Positions 33,195-45,779 of a stretch of DNA of 64,000 nt are shown in pieces. The notes under the pieces are model-generated. The model saw nothing but the letters and a program-made list of their open reading frames with translations. It was not told the DNA's origin and did not search any database. This stretch comes from Tubulanus polymorphus (Eukaryota > Nemertea > Palaeonemertea > Tubulaniformes > Tubulanidae). Made by a program: the position numbers and the translations under genes. The stretch covers positions 11,092,275-11,156,274 of the forward strand of contig NC_134032.1 of the NCBI RefSeq assembly GCF_964204645.1, written 5' to 3'. Each line of letters opens with the position of its first letter. Position 1 is the first letter of the stretch.

Positions 33195-34528
33195 TCATCC
33201 GAGCATATCGGTATATTCCGGTGTATTAGTATTTTTCGTTGCTATGACGTTCATTACAAATGCCGTCTGCAGACTGACCAGCGCCGCCGGTGCCCCCACG
33301 TATCTGATTAACAGATGATTACCGGATGAGATTCCGGACTGCAGTCCAGATGCTGACAGTTTCTGTAAGGTACAGTATAGTTCTCCGTAGTCAGCCGCTC
33401 GTCCGGTTAAACTAAGTTGTATACCTACACTACACGGGTCTCCTGCTGCATCTACAGCGCCCTCTGCTGGATTCATTAGTAAAACGGCGTAACCTACACG
33501 CTGAAATTATTGATTGTAGATTGTGGAGAAGGGGTTGAGGTAAAAGTTTGTAGGTTGTCTCCGGTATTACTTACCATCTCATCACCAATAGCGTAAACAT
33601 TCAATGTAACTGCTGAATCAGCTGAATGATGAACATAAACCTTCTTGTACGGTTCATCCTTCTTTACATGAATAACTGAGTTTTCAGGTGGAAGACCTGC
33701 AGGTAAAACATAGTGACAGATCATCATACCCAGTCCTACAGTTCTGGACCTAGTTACACAGTTCTGGACCTAGTTACACAGTTCTGAACTCGGTCCCACA
33801 GTCCTGAACTCAGTTCCACAGTCCTGAACCTAGTTCTACAGTTCTGGACTCAGTCCCACAGTTCTGAACTCAGTTCCACAGTTCTGAACCTAGTTACAGA
33901 GTTCTGAACTCAGTTCCGAAGTCCTGAACCTAGTTCCACAGTCCTGAACCTAGTTCCATAGTTCTGGACCTAGTTTCACAGTTCTGAACTCAGTCCCACA
34001 GTTCTGAACTCAGTTCCACAGTCCTGAACCTAGTTCCACAGTTCTGGACCTAGTTCCACTGATATGGATCCAGTTCCACAGTCAGGATCCAGTTAGAGTT
34101 TAGCTATATTATATTGAGGCGTCTAGTGAAATATTCTTACCCGTCTGTTGTGGACAGAGTCGTTGACAGTCTCTGTTCTGTGGATATATTTCGCAGAATG
34201 TTTTCCTCGGTTGCGGCGGGATCGGCCGATGAGGGAAACCTGTATAATACGGGTTCGGAAACTGTGGGGTTTGCTGATAATTGGGCAGATGGGGTCCACC
34301 CCACATTGAACCCCAGTTCGGTTTCTGATTCCAAATATTCCAACCTAAAATTAGAAAATTTGATTATCGGTGTAGTTTTGACTAACACGCAAGGATACAG
34401 AGAAATAAGAATAAATCATACTGACTCTACATCTGTACTTGCTTACCTCTATTTCCATGACTCCAGGGTGGACTTGAGATGGTGTCTCTCATTATCAATA
34501 TCAGCAACAGTAAACTATGAAACTTCAT
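33195..34528 (-). CDS. Secreted protein of 237 residues, 4 exons, nested in an intron on the opposite strand
   Basis: Minus-strand exons 34447-34528, 34141-34344, 33575-33696 and 33195-33500 all have GT-AG borders and phases 1, 1, 0, and join to 237 residues. The start ATG is directly preceded by TTTTTAACAG, implying a 5' UTR intron. MKFHSLLLLILIM is a signal-peptide core. Exon 2 gives a Trp/Asn/Pro-rich stretch (NIWNQKPNWGSMWGGP, then PYYTGFPHRPIPPQP) and a small Cys cluster (FCEIYPQNRDCQRLC). Exons 3-4 encode a globular domain of about 140 residues; SGNHLLIRYVG with flanking cysteines vaguely recalls a CUB beta-sandwich, but this is weak. No membrane segment after the signal, so it is probably extracellular. 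Function unknown. The gene lies wholly in the 32844-35115 intron of the LRRK-like fragment. Confidence 0.75.
33742..34085 (+). repeat. 21-bp tandem repeat in an intron of the nested gene
   Basis: About 16 units of (C/A)AGTTCTGAACTCAGTTCCAC type, with CCTAG/ACTCAG alternation giving a roughly 42-bp higher-order period. It fills most of the intron between coding exons 2 and 3 of the minus-strand gene. Confidence 0.9.
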
Positions 34529-34620
34529 CTGTTAAAAACATTATAAGATATTTAAACGGCTAGAAACCCCTGACATAACCAACGTTAACGACTTATTCAT
34601 AAAACTCAATCACTTTAATA

Positions 34621-34780
34621 CCTGGGGCCAGTTGCATAGTCATGGCTTAGACTTAAGACCAGTCTAAGACCAACTTCGTTCTATAGCCAATCTAACAACT
34701 TAAGACCAGTCTTAAGATTTAAGACCACTTTTTGACTTCTTGCCCCCTCTTTGACTCACGACTGTGCACCTGGCCCCTGG
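34621..34780. mobile_element. Small palindromic MITE (CCTGGGGCCAG ends)
   Basis: Inverted ends CCTGGGGCCAGTTGC... and ...CACCTGGCCCCTGG enclose GACTTAAGACCAGTCT-type internal palindromes. About 160 bp, non-coding. Confidence 0.7.
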
Positions 34781-35282
34781 TCTATGACCTAAGCTCTTTG
34801 ACTTACCGTGAATCTATGATTCAAGTAAATTTAATTCTATGAAACTGGATAAGAGTTGACTGTCACGCATCCAGACTTGTTATGAAGGAAATTACAAACA
34901 TGAATGAGAAATAACTTTAGAATTCAATTTTACGTAGTGTATTTTCCATTATGTTTCTGACATTTTATAAGCCGTTCTCGACCATTAAATAAATTGTTAT
35001 TTCATTTCTACGTGACGACATATTTTCGGAATGTTTTCGTCTCATTGATAGAAACTAATGGATCTTCAATCATCTCAAACTGTAGGTGTTTTAACTGTAT
35101 TTTGCTATTTTTGTAGAGGTAATTCGACGCCAGTGTTTGGTTGAAAAGGTTCATCATAAAGTATTGACAGCGATGCAGGTTCACGACTGTTCTGAGTTAA
35201 TGCAGGAATGTGCTTTAGAAGCCATGGCGACACTCGCTAGCGCAGGTATGTGTTTAACTACTGGCGCCATCTACATCTTACC

Positions 35283-35408
35283 CCCAGACCCAGTTCCAAG
35301 ATTTAACTTAAGAGTTAACTCATTGAAAATGAACAGATTTCAATTGAGAGTTAACTTACTCAATGACCGTGGAACTGGAGGTGGTTCCACCTTGATGGTT
35401 CCACCTTG
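35283..35408. mobile_element. Small inverted-repeat MITE in an intron
   Basis: CAGTTCCA...TTAACTTAAGAGTTAACTC is inverted against GAGAGTTAACTTACT...TGGAACTG. Related in style to 56825-56940. Non-coding. Confidence 0.55.
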
Positions 35409-36489
35409 AAAATAAGCTTAAAACCTAGGACTAGTTTAAATATATGGAATATATGAGAACCATTTCAAAAATATCAGCCATTCGAGCGTTTGAGACTACC
35501 ATACGATTTTGTATTTTAGAGGGTGGGACTAAATTGTTGATTGACAGCTATGATTTTGTAATTTAGAGGGCGGTACTAAACTTATGATTGATGCTGAGGC
35601 TATTGAACAAGTGATACACACTATGGAAATTCTTCAATTCAGTGCAGGTCGGTTATATTTAACTTATGCTTTGAATAGAGATGAAAAAACAGTTGATTTC
35701 GAAAAATTTTAATTTTGACTCAATAGTGTATCACAGCAACACGATGATTTTTTTTACTTCAGGTATTCAGAAACGTGCTATGGTTGTTTTACAAATATTC
35801 TCTGAAGAATGGCAGTTTCATGATGAACAGTTATTACTGAGTCTAGCATCTGTGTTACAGTCCGTTCTTGATGTATTTTTTGATGATATATTTCTACTGC
35901 AAGAGGTAAGAGTGATGGAGGGAGAGGAGAGAGAGAGTTGGACAGAGAGGGGGAGAGGAGAGAGGGTGTTAGGAGAGGGGAGAGGGAGGGGAGAGAGAGG
36001 AAGAGTTGGGGAGAGGGAGGGAAGAGAAGGGGAACAACTTGTTCATGTTACTCTTCGCAGTGACATTAGCTTTATAGAAAATGACTACTACCAGTTACTC
36101 TTGAACTTCTGTAAAATTTATAATCTAGCTTTCTTTTTGCTGGGGCACTAGAGTAAAAAGGGCTGCAACTGTAACTCACAAAATCATCCTTAAAATCTGC
36201 TCCTGACCTTATTGTTGAATATACAGTGCCCCCTGGTGACGATAGCATTGTTTATTTCAGACGTGTGTTGCTATTCATCTATTGGCTGAAGAAGGTAGCG
36301 TTATTTGTTGGGCTTTTATCGATCAAAAAGTTGAACGAGGACTTTTCAATATATTGGAACAAAAACAGGATTATGCCGGTAAATATATATCTGTTCTACA
36401 TCTCAACTTTCAGAGTGCCACATCCAGTTCATTAATTGACTCTTGAGCAAAACTTTGGTATGGTTTCTGTATCCTAATGTTACCTAAAA

Positions 36490-36585
36490 ACTGTGTTAAA
36501 CCAGGTCCTAGAACTTGAACCAGGTCCTATAACTTAAACCAGGTCTTAGAACTTGAACCAGGTCCTAGAACTTGGTCCTGCTGCC
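36490..36585 (+). repeat. Short tandem repeat ACCAGGTCCTAGAACTTGA
   Basis: About five units of 19-20 bp in an intron of the LRRK-like fragment. Confidence 0.85.
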
Positions 36586-37862
36586 TCTATATGGATATAT
36601 GACCTGTATATATGAAATCCAGTAGTGATTTTGTAAAATTTGTTGATGTTTTGTTGTTGTTTTTTTTTTCAGATTTATTGGAGTATGCTAGTTATTGTAT
36701 TTATATAATAGGATGGGTGGCAGGATTCAATCCAAGACTTCTACTATCGGCGTGTGAACTCGGTTTACTAAAGGTACATGTGCCTGTTATGTATCTGTAT
36801 TACATGTACATGTCACATTCATTATTGATTATATCAAATCCTGACAACTGTTCAGCTGGATGCTAATTGTTTGTTTGCTGTGAGATAACTTTTGAAACTT
36901 TTCCCGTTGAATTACAGACTCCCCTCTCCCCTATTGAATTCATCAGAATGCATCACTTATTTATATCATATCATTATTTACCATCAAAGACAGTCTCATT
37001 TATCAATTTAGTTATTTATTTGTCGTTGGAACTACTTTTTGTTCGGAAGAATATGCGGCTTCACGTATATTCCGCCGTGCTTCACACACATGCGCGCCAC
37101 AAGACTCGCTGCAATGTAATCTGTGCTAGTATATGAAAAGCACGCCTCTCATGTGGTAGCCCCAGGGTTCAAAGCGGTCATGGATTTCCTGGAAAGTCAT
37201 GGATTCAAAAATTGTCAAATCCAGGCCCCTAAATGTCCCTAGGTCATGGAAAGGTCATGGAATTGCATTTCCATAAACCCTGTGCATAGGATACAGAACC
37301 CTGACACATGTTTAAAGGCCTATATCCAACAACATGCATCATTGTGTATTCCAGACTGGGACCCACTTAATTGATGAATAATACATATCCTAAGCCCTGG
37401 GGACCTAAGTTACTATAAATTGCACTCTGAATGCATTGACCATTGAAGTATACCATTGAAGAGGTGTGTTAATTATGATGGCTCATTCCTCAATTCAATC
37501 TACTATTGTAAAGGCTTGCAGTCTAAATAATGTTAGTCTTGATAATTGCTTGAATTGTAATGAAATTGGTAATTAGCAGTTAAATTAGTAGCGTTTCAGT
37601 GTTCAGACTCTACTTATGCCTACCTATAACATATATAACTGTGATTAATTTCTAAATGACATAAACTGGGTCTGTTAGAACAATGCATTTCACATGGTTA
37701 ATTTATTAAATATTTCATTCAAAATTGTTTCCTAATTATTAATCTTACAATAGCTCTGAAACTAAATAATAGGCCTAGCAAAACTGGGCCTTTCATTAGA
37801 TATGTATTGCATCTGCATGAGGAAACATCCATCAGAGTTCAGTCCTTAAAGAAATATTCAGT

Positions 37863-40447
37863 ATGCCCGGAAAGTGTAGATTTAAAGATTCCTGGCTTAA
37901 TCATGAGGATTATAGTCCTTGGATAGGAAAAACAAAATCAGAATATGAAGCCAGATGTATGAAATGTCTTCGGAACTTCAGCATCGCAAATATGGGAGAG
38001 GCTGCTTTGAAAAGTCACATTAAAAGTAAACTCCATGTGTCATCGATGACCTTGGCTAATTCAACAAGAGGTATTCCTAACATGTTTTCGAGTAATACAA
38101 CAAGCAGTATTTTGACAGCAAGTAATCGTCAAACATCAAGGTAAGTTAATCATTAATATACAGAATTGTTAATATTTTAAAATTGAATTTATTACAACTA
38201 TGTTAGTTATTACAATTATTATTTTTATTTTGCAGGCCAATAATGGACTCATATATTGCAAAAGATACTGTCCTGAAATCCGAGATAATTCATGCTTTGA
38301 ATATGATAAACAATCACCACAGTTACAATTCCTGTTCTGGAATGAATGACATACTTAAGGCATGCTTTCCAGACAGTCAAATAGCCGAGATGTTTTCACT
38401 TAGTCAACAGAAAGCAGCATATCTAGTTCGTTTTGGTATTATGCCACATGTAAAGGATCTAATGAGACGGAAAATCAAAGACCAACAATACGTGTTACTA
38501 TTCGACGAATCATTGAATCAGCGTACGCAAACTAAACAGTTGGATGTGTTAATTAGGTTCTGGGACCATGATGTAGTAAGGTCTTCGTATTACGGTTCAG
38601 ACTTCATTGGACGAGCGACTGCAGACGATATGCTGCATTCATTTATGGACACATTTGGAGATCTCAATTACTCCAATCTTTATCAACTGTCCATGGATGG
38701 TCCAAATGTGAATTGGAAATTTTATGAATTGTTGCAACAAGAAATTTCAAGTATGTGTAATACTCGAAAGTCTATTCTGAACATAGGCAGCTGTGGCTTA
38801 CATGTCATGCATAATGCCTTCAAAGCCGGCGACCATGCTACTGACTGGGATTTGGAGTCACTTCTTATCAACCTGCGTTATTTGTTCAAAGATGCTCCTG
38901 TCAGAAGAGAAATGTTTACTGAGGTCACTGGTAGTCAGAAGTTTCCATATAAATTTTGCTCTACTAGGTAAGTGAATTGGATTTTAGTTGTTATTAAAAT
39001 ACATGTACTTAATTAGGCAATCCAAATTACCCTGGTTATCAATTATTGTTTTATCTCCTTGCCGTATGTTAGCAGTTAAACTCAACATTTCTATTTTTGT
39101 TTTAGATGGCTGGATAACCTGCCAGCTGCATAACGTGCGATTGAACTATGGCCGTATATCATAAAATTCGTGGAGCACGTTCAAACTTTGAAAAAGGCTA
39201 ACATACCGACATCGAAACCATATTTATACATAAAAGACTTAGCGTCATCTGATATGGTATTGCCGAGACTGCATGCGTATGTATCTATTGCAAAAACAGT
39301 TACACCGTTCTTAACCATCTACCAGACGGACAGGCCAATGCTGCCATTTTTGGCGGAAGACATACATAATGTTCTCCGATTACTGATGAAGCGATTCATC
39401 AAAAGTGATATAATTCGGGAAGCAGATACTCTCACTAAGTTGATCAAGATAGATACAAAAAAGGAATCGAATTATTGCGTTCATTCTAAAATCGACATCG
39501 GATTTATCGCGGAGGCAAAAGTTAAGGAACTTATTGCAGTTGGAAAAGCAAGTCAGCGCCAGTTTCTCGATCTGAGAATGAACACTCGAAAATTTCTTAT
39601 CAGTTTAGTGGATAAAATAATAGCCAAAGCGCCGATCCAATATTCTTTGGTTAGAAATATGGTATGTTTAAATCCGAACGAGCTTGCCGCTAATTGTGAC
39701 CAAAGTCGCGCTCAGTTCAAGAGAATAATAAGTTCATTGTCGAGCTCGAATCATATAGATGATTCGGATTGTGATACCGTGTTAAACCAAATGGACGAAT
39801 TCATCAATAGCGTTTTCGTAAAAACTAAATCGGATTTTGTGAGCTTCAACAAAAAAACAGATCGATTAGATACTTTCTATCATAAACATATGCAATGCAA
39901 TTCATCATTTGATAAATTATGGTCAGTTATAAGCAACCTGCTGTTATTATCTCATGGGCAGGCTTCTGTAGAGAGAGGGTTTTCGGTAAATAAGCAGATC
40001 GAGGTTGAAAACCTAGCTAATGAATCGTATGAAGCTCAAAGAATGATTGTAGACCACATTCGATCCGTAGGGGGTGTGCTGAAAGTACAAATTACCAAGG
40101 AGTTACTTCTTTCCGCATCTCAGGCATATTCGAAGTACAAGGCCTATCTGGAGAAATGTAAGGCTGATTCAGAAAAAAGTGCTTGGGGTATTAAGCGTAA
40201 AGCCGAATGTGACGAATTGGAGAAATTAAAACGAAAAAAGAAATTGCTTGAAATTGACATCGAGTCGCTCACCACCTCCGCAAATAAGTTTATTGAGCAA
40301 GCAGAACAGGCAACAGCTTTAAAAGATGTTCGTCCACTGATTACGAAATCAGTGTCATTCCGCAAATCGGCCAATGATAAACGTGCAGAAATTAATGACA
40401 TTTCAGAACTTATTGATACAAAACAAGAAGCACTAAAAGGACTTTAA
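37863..40447 (+). pseudogene. hAT-type transposase, three exons, one premature stop
   Basis: Exons 37863-38140, 38236-38967 and 39106-40447 join in phase to 783 codons. N-terminal BED-like zinc finger: CMKC then SHIKSKLH. The RNase-H-like core shows LLFDESLN and SMDGPNVNW, each with a candidate catalytic Asp, and SCGLHVMHNAF. ASVERGFSVNK near residue 600 is the C-terminal hAT dimerisation motif with its invariant Arg-Gly-Phe-Ser. A Lys/Glu-rich coiled coil ends the protein. The only visible lesion is TAA at 39131-39133, early in exon 3. Lack of other decay indicates recent activity or selection. Product: binds TIRs and catalyses cut-and-paste transposition in the nucleus. Confidence 0.85.
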
Positions 40448-40493
40448 GATGTTACTTTGATATATCAATGCTTTACCGGTTTAGGTTTATGTT

Positions 40494-40499
40494 AATAAA
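40494..40499 (+). promoter_or_regulatory. Poly(A) signal of the hAT transposase gene
   Basis: AATAAA 47 bases after the transposase stop codon, inside the transposon. Confidence 0.6.
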
Positions 40500-40796
40500 A
40501 GATTAATCATTTGTCTGCACCATGAAGTATATGAGTATATAATTATGAAATAAAATTAATATTCTAACAAATTAATAATTTGTCTTTTTAACGTTTGTTC
40601 TTTTATAGTTAAGTTTGTCGTTTCATGGTCATTCCTCGGGGTTTCAGATATGAAATTAGGGTTGGAGAGGTCATTGAATTGGGATTGAAAAGGTCATGGA
40701 AAGTCATTGAATCAGATAGGTCATGGAAGCTTGAACCCTGTAGCCCAGTTAAAAGTTTTCCAGGAAACTGTATCTGATTCAACTGCCAAGGTTTGT

Positions 40797-41960
40797 AAAT
40801 GATTCACGGGCCGGCCGTGAAAAGCAGTGAATTTAATAGAAGCGCAGTGAAATGGGGGCGTTACTAAAAACTATGTGCCACTAAAACGAAGACCTATGCA
40901 CTTAGAGGTGTAAGAACTATGCATGACTAAAACGAAGTCCGATGAGCTATTGCACTGTATTCAAACACCTCTGCCAATGAGTGTAGGCAATACCAGATAT
41001 AAACACATGCATGTGAAACGTAAATTGGTCGGTTTTCTCTGGTGCATATAGTCTTTTTATTTTTTAGTGCTTCGTTTTAGTAACACTTGTTGCTTAACTC
41101 AACGAATGACAAATTTCAAAATCAATCATATTTATTCTCATACAACAATTATACAAAATGCCAGGTGTGCTCGAGGAATTATAATGTAAGCTCCTCAAAC
41201 ACGTGGACTTTCAAAAACAATTAGTCCAACCACCATAGGCGTATAAACTATAAATGAGTGTTTATACGCCCCTTGGTCCAAACATAGACTCTAAAACAAA
41301 AAAGTCTATGGGCCCAACCTTGGACTCAATTGTCCATGGCCCCCGCACTAAAACCAGAGATAAACCTGGCCAAATACTCTGGAAAGCGTAGGATTAAGTA
41401 ATCAATCTGATTTACATTCTTTACATCATTTTATTTTCACATTATTAACTTTTAGCTTATTTTCTCAAATTTTAATAGCAATTTTATTTCTATTACTATG
41501 TATGAAATTGTACTAACTTTAAAATCACAAAAGTTACATGTAAGGTATTTATAAGTCTTTATACATGATACATTTCCACTACAGCTGATTCATACAATTT
41601 GCATCAATAGGAAAATAACAAAAATACACAAAGAGTTGTAAACTTTGATCGTTAAAACACCGAAAAAAGGACTAGTCTGAAAGTCTAAGATTATGAATTT
41701 GACAAATCATGAGGTCAAAATAACCGATACTTTGTTATATTTCATGAAATATGAATCTATCATCGTCAACTTTTCAAATGACATCTTAATTATCAAGAAA
41801 AAACCTTAAACCTACAAATTCACTCACTCTGGAAAGCGTATGGTTAACTAATTAATCTTAATTATTACTAGAAAACTAAAAACATTGCCAAATTTTCCTC
41901 GTCTTTAAGAGATTTCTTCAAACATTATCAACTACTTTTTTCACAAATTTTACATTAGAA
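40797..41960 (-). repeat. Interspersed repeat R2, copy 2
   Basis: Reverse-oriented relative of 18450-19905. Starts with AATGATTCACGGGCCGGCCGTGAA and contains the ACTAAAACGAAG words, the GCGTATAAACT palindromes and CTCTGGAAAGCGTA boxes. Further CTCTGGAA boxes at 42655 suggest the family continues in degraded form. Non-coding. Confidence 0.75.
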
Positions 41961-44175
41961 ACAAAGCAGGGTCTGATTTAAGCACTAGTCCAATTGCCCC
42001 AGACAAGTATATTTTCATTAGGGCATGAAGGTTATCATTATCACTCATCCACCGGGCTTGTGTAATTCTATGTCTCAAAGCTTTTTCCAAGATTATTGTG
42101 TCACAATCGGACTATTCATGTAGAGCAAGTTGATTTTTGAGGGGGCAAGTGATATAACATATATGCTTGCCCCAAGGTCAAGTGGCATTTATTCCTCAGA
42201 TCAAACCCTGCAAACTATTATAAAGGTTTTTCTTCGTGATAATTAGAGATAAATCGAGTATCTTCATATAAATATGGTTTGACTGACGAAGCTGCGGTAA
42301 CTTCTTAATTGTTTTATTCAACTTGATAGTAGATATAAATACAACTCTATATAAAAATCAGAAATTCTTGTCCAGATATTACTGGCCCCACACAGATGCG
42401 GTTAAACTGATAATCAAAACAATGCTAGGACAATTATTCTATGCTGCTGCTATCACCTAAGTGAAATTTTTGCTAAAGAACTTAACAACTGAAAAGTTTC
42501 GACATGAATGATGAAAATGTACATCGTTTTATTCACGCAACAATAATATCTTAATCATCATGCAAGTTCCTAATTTACAAACACGCGAACTGTGTTACAA
42601 TAACAGTCTTCAACAGCATTAAAAAGCATTAAAACTAGAGATGAGAAACTCAGATTCACTCTGGAACTCTTTGTATCAATTAATCATTACTTTCACTAGA
42701 AAACTAGAATTTTGCCTACTTTGCCTTGTCTTAAAGATTTCCAAACACCTTGACATTACATACTAAGTATTCTGACGTTTTTCCTGGCAGCTTCAACTTA
42801 ATTATACAATCGGTAACTAATCAATAACATCAATAACTTAAGTTTATAGCTGTTTTAAATTCTTTCTAAAAAGTAAATGTATGTACCAGATTTTAGATAG
42901 TAAGTTTACCCATGTATAGTAAGTTTACCCATGTATAACAATAAACAGTCACAGCAGTGATTGAGCGCGGCTAGTTGAACGGATGGGTAGATCTTTCATC
43001 ACAGTTATTCATAGCATTCTATCATATCAGTTATCTTTTTAAATGTTTTCGATTTAGTTAAGGTTTATGGTTATTTGTTTTGTTCATTACAATAACTGAG
43101 TTGATAGAATGCTTTGATTAACAACAGAAAAGATCTCGGGTTTTTGCTATACTTAGGGAAGGTTGTTCGATAAATGAAGAACCTTGTTGATAAATATTTG
43201 AAAAAATGCCTTTTCATATAAATAGAATATTAATTTGTTGTTTGTTTGTATTGTTGTTTATTCTATTTATTATTTATTGGTTTTTTTATTTTTTAGAATT
43301 AATTTATGTACTTGTTGTTTGTGGTTATGTATTATTTTTACTCCTCTATTTACAACTGCAGGCATTTTTTCACTGTAAAGTTCTGGGCCCATTTTAAGAA
43401 AGCGCTACTGATTCACTGCCACTCCTTAATAATCATTATACTACCGATTTGAAGGTAAGTGATTATTCACGAGAGCCATCTCGTGATATGGATTTACCCA
43501 TTATAATAAAAGAAGTTCAAACAGCTATAAACAATGTTAAAACGTTAAAAATTAGTCCTAGCTATAACTTTATGCCTTGTTATTCCTAGCTTTACCTCTC
43601 AAATGTAAATAATGGTCTCCTTTCAGATAAAGCTTTAGTTTTCAAATACATAGATATGATCATCAAACAGATTGATGGAGGCTTAAATCGAAATCTACGA
43701 TTTGTTTCAAATTTTTCAAATTGGTTACCTTCGAAAATATCAATGCCATCAAATTTGTACATCTAAAATTCAGCAAATAGTTAATATTTGTACATCAACA
43801 CTGGTCTAATGTTATGTTCTATGTTTCCTAACTATGTGATATCTACACGGACAAATAGCCACAGTTGACTATGTTCACTATGGTAAGTTGGAAGATTAAA
43901 CTCACAATTCATGTTGAAACTATATCTCAGTTTAGGAGTTAACTCAACAGACCTACAAGTCAAAACTAGGCACTCAACACGACCATTTACCCCTAGTGAC
44001 TAACTTAACTTGACTTATCTATCAACCAAGGATCAAAGACCAAATCATGCATTAATGGAGCTTAGCTTTTATTAGACTCTCACATTGCATAAACATTATC
44101 AAATAGTTTCCTTGAAAACACTATATTATCCATCAGACAGGTTTGAAAAAGGTGATAAGCAAAAAAATCAATACT
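41961..44175. other. Gene-free AT-rich stretch in the large intron
   Basis: No exon or RNA gene seen. A direct duplication AGTAAGTTTACCCATGTATA lies at about 42899-42938. A hydrophobic open frame at 43206-43397 is T-rich low complexity. Confidence 0.3.
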
Positions 44176-44184
44176 TTACTACAG

Positions 44185-44420
44185 AAGTCCGCTATTGTCT
44201 TCGCCGCTCCTGGATCTCAGTGTTTTTAAGATGCACTATTATCTATGCTGCTCCTAATAAGATACACTATTGTCTTTGCTGCTTTTAAAACAGTGTTTAT
44301 CCTGAATCAGTGTTTATGAGAGAATCCATTAGCTTTGTCGCTTGAATCAGTGTTTATAAGATTCACTATTGTCTCTGCTGCTCCTGATATAATGTTTTAT
44401 AGAAATCACTGATTGTGGAA
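44185..44420 (+). repeat. Degenerate tandem repeat, about 40-60 bp
   Basis: Repeated CAGTGTTTATAAGATTCACT and TATTGTCTCTGCTGCTCCTG words, four to five times. Not coding. Confidence 0.75.
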
Positions 44421-44479
44421 GAATCCATCGTTGAGTGATTAATCCGTTGCTGGCTCCTCAACTTCTCATTTGGGCTTCT

Positions 44480-45165
44480 GCAGTTTTCATCAGCAAATGG
44501 GTCAATCAGTATTCATCTACTTGTAGATTTTCTGATGAGTAGTTGATCTCAAGCTGGGTTTTATCTCATAGTTGATATTTAGCTGCAATGATCAAAAGAA
44601 GATATCCTTTAATGACAAAATATTTCAATAAGAATTGATCGTAATAATTTCATGTATATCAAGTTACCTTTTATGATTGCTTGGTTCGTTATCGGTGTGG
44701 ATCATCTAAGTTGGTGGGTTAATGAGTTCGATTCTGTTGGCCTCATCTGTTCGCTGTTCCAGTTGGGCGATTTTGGACGAGTAGCTGATCTCAAGCTGGG
44801 TTTCTTCTTATAGTTGAAATTTAGCTGCAATGATTAAAAGTAGATATCCTGTAATGACAAAATATTTCATTTATAATTTATCGAAATAATTTCATGTATA
44901 TCAAGTTACCTTTTATGATTGCTTGGTTCGTAATCGGCGTGGATCATCTTAAGTTTGTTTGTTGATAAGTTGGATTCTAGTTGGCCTCATCTTACATTTC
45001 ACGTTTGCTGGGTTCAGTATCGGTCGATTTTGGACGAGTGGTTGATCCCAAACTGGGTTTTTCTCATAGTTGAAATTTAGCTGCAATGATTAAAAGAAGA
45101 TATTCTGTAATGACAAAATATTTCATTTAGAATTTATCATAATAATTTCCATAAATAATATACCT
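44480..45165 (-). repeat. Three tandem exon-like units of about 240 bp
   Basis: Each unit on the minus strand has a CATTGCAG acceptor-like site, then text that in one frame suggests a coiled coil (KIAQLEQRTDEANRIEL in the second unit), then a segment ending AACGAACCAAGCAATCATAA before a donor AAAAG|GTAACTTG. All units contain stops in that frame. A fourth diverged unit is at 46200-46420. Probably duplicated decayed exons of an unknown gene; a non-coding RNA repeat is an alternative. Confidence 0.5.
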
Positions 45166-45561
45166 AGAATAGCCTACTCGGTTATATTCGTAACACCGGA
45201 CAAATTATAAGCGAACATACGATACTTAGTCCAATGAAATGCTCGCCATTTTGTTTTGGGTTCCACATTGGGTTTTCCCAATGGGCTTTCCCAATTACAT
45301 CAGAAACTCCCGGAATTTCCGGTATCCAACAAACAGCCAATCACATTCAATGTAGCTCAGGTAATGAGGTCAACTCAGATAAATTGATGCGAGAAAATTT
45401 TGGGGGTTTATAAAGTGAGGACCCGTAGGTCGAAAAGTACATCGAGATGAGTCGCAAAAAAAACGGCAACACTTCCGGGAAGGATTGAACTTTTATATAT
45501 TTCAATTCCAAGTATGCAAATTCTCATATATGAAAACGTGCCATTACTTATTGCTAAAAAG

Positions 45562-45694
45562 CAGGGGCCAGTTGCTCAAAAGTTGGTTAAACATAACCGC
45601 CTGTTAAATACCATAGTAACAATGAAATTTCAATTGTCACCATATCAACTATCCACTGGTTAACTCTAACCAACTTTTGAGCAACCGGCCCCAG
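45562..45694. mobile_element. Palindromic MITE (GGGGCCAGTTGCTCAAAAGTTGGTTA ends, 26 bp shown in parts)
   Basis: Inverted ends GGGGCCAGTTGCTCAAAAG and TTTTGAGCAACCGGCCCC span about 130 bp. Non-coding. Confidence 0.8.
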
Positions 45695-45779
45695 GTTTTT
45701 ACGTGTTTTTCAATCTAGAATAAGTCCCCTACTATAACTCGATCACTATGAAATTTTTGTGGGCTCGAGAACTCATTAA

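Larger units (their letters stand above)
37163..40740 (+). mobile_element. hAT-type DNA transposon, nearly intact, 3.58 kb
   Basis: Terminal inverted repeats are CAGGGTTCAA at 37163 and TTGAACCCTG ending at 40740. Both are flanked by TAGCCC (37157-37162 and 40741-40746), a 6-bp target duplication. Inside each end GGTCATGGA/AGTCATGGA words are repeated several times, as expected of subterminal transposase-binding sites. The element carries one three-exon transposase gene in plus orientation with its own poly(A) signal, and sits in an intron of the LRRK-like fragment in the same orientation. Confidence 0.88.

Noticed and set aside
33195-33500. CUB domain assignment for the nested gene
   Set aside because: Only one short stretch (SGNHLLIRYVG) is suggestive; the cysteine pattern and length do not fit well enough to name the domain.
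43206-43397. Hydrophobic plus-strand open frame suggesting a membrane peptide
   Set aside because: T-rich low-complexity DNA gives Phe/Leu/Ile runs by chance; no gene context.
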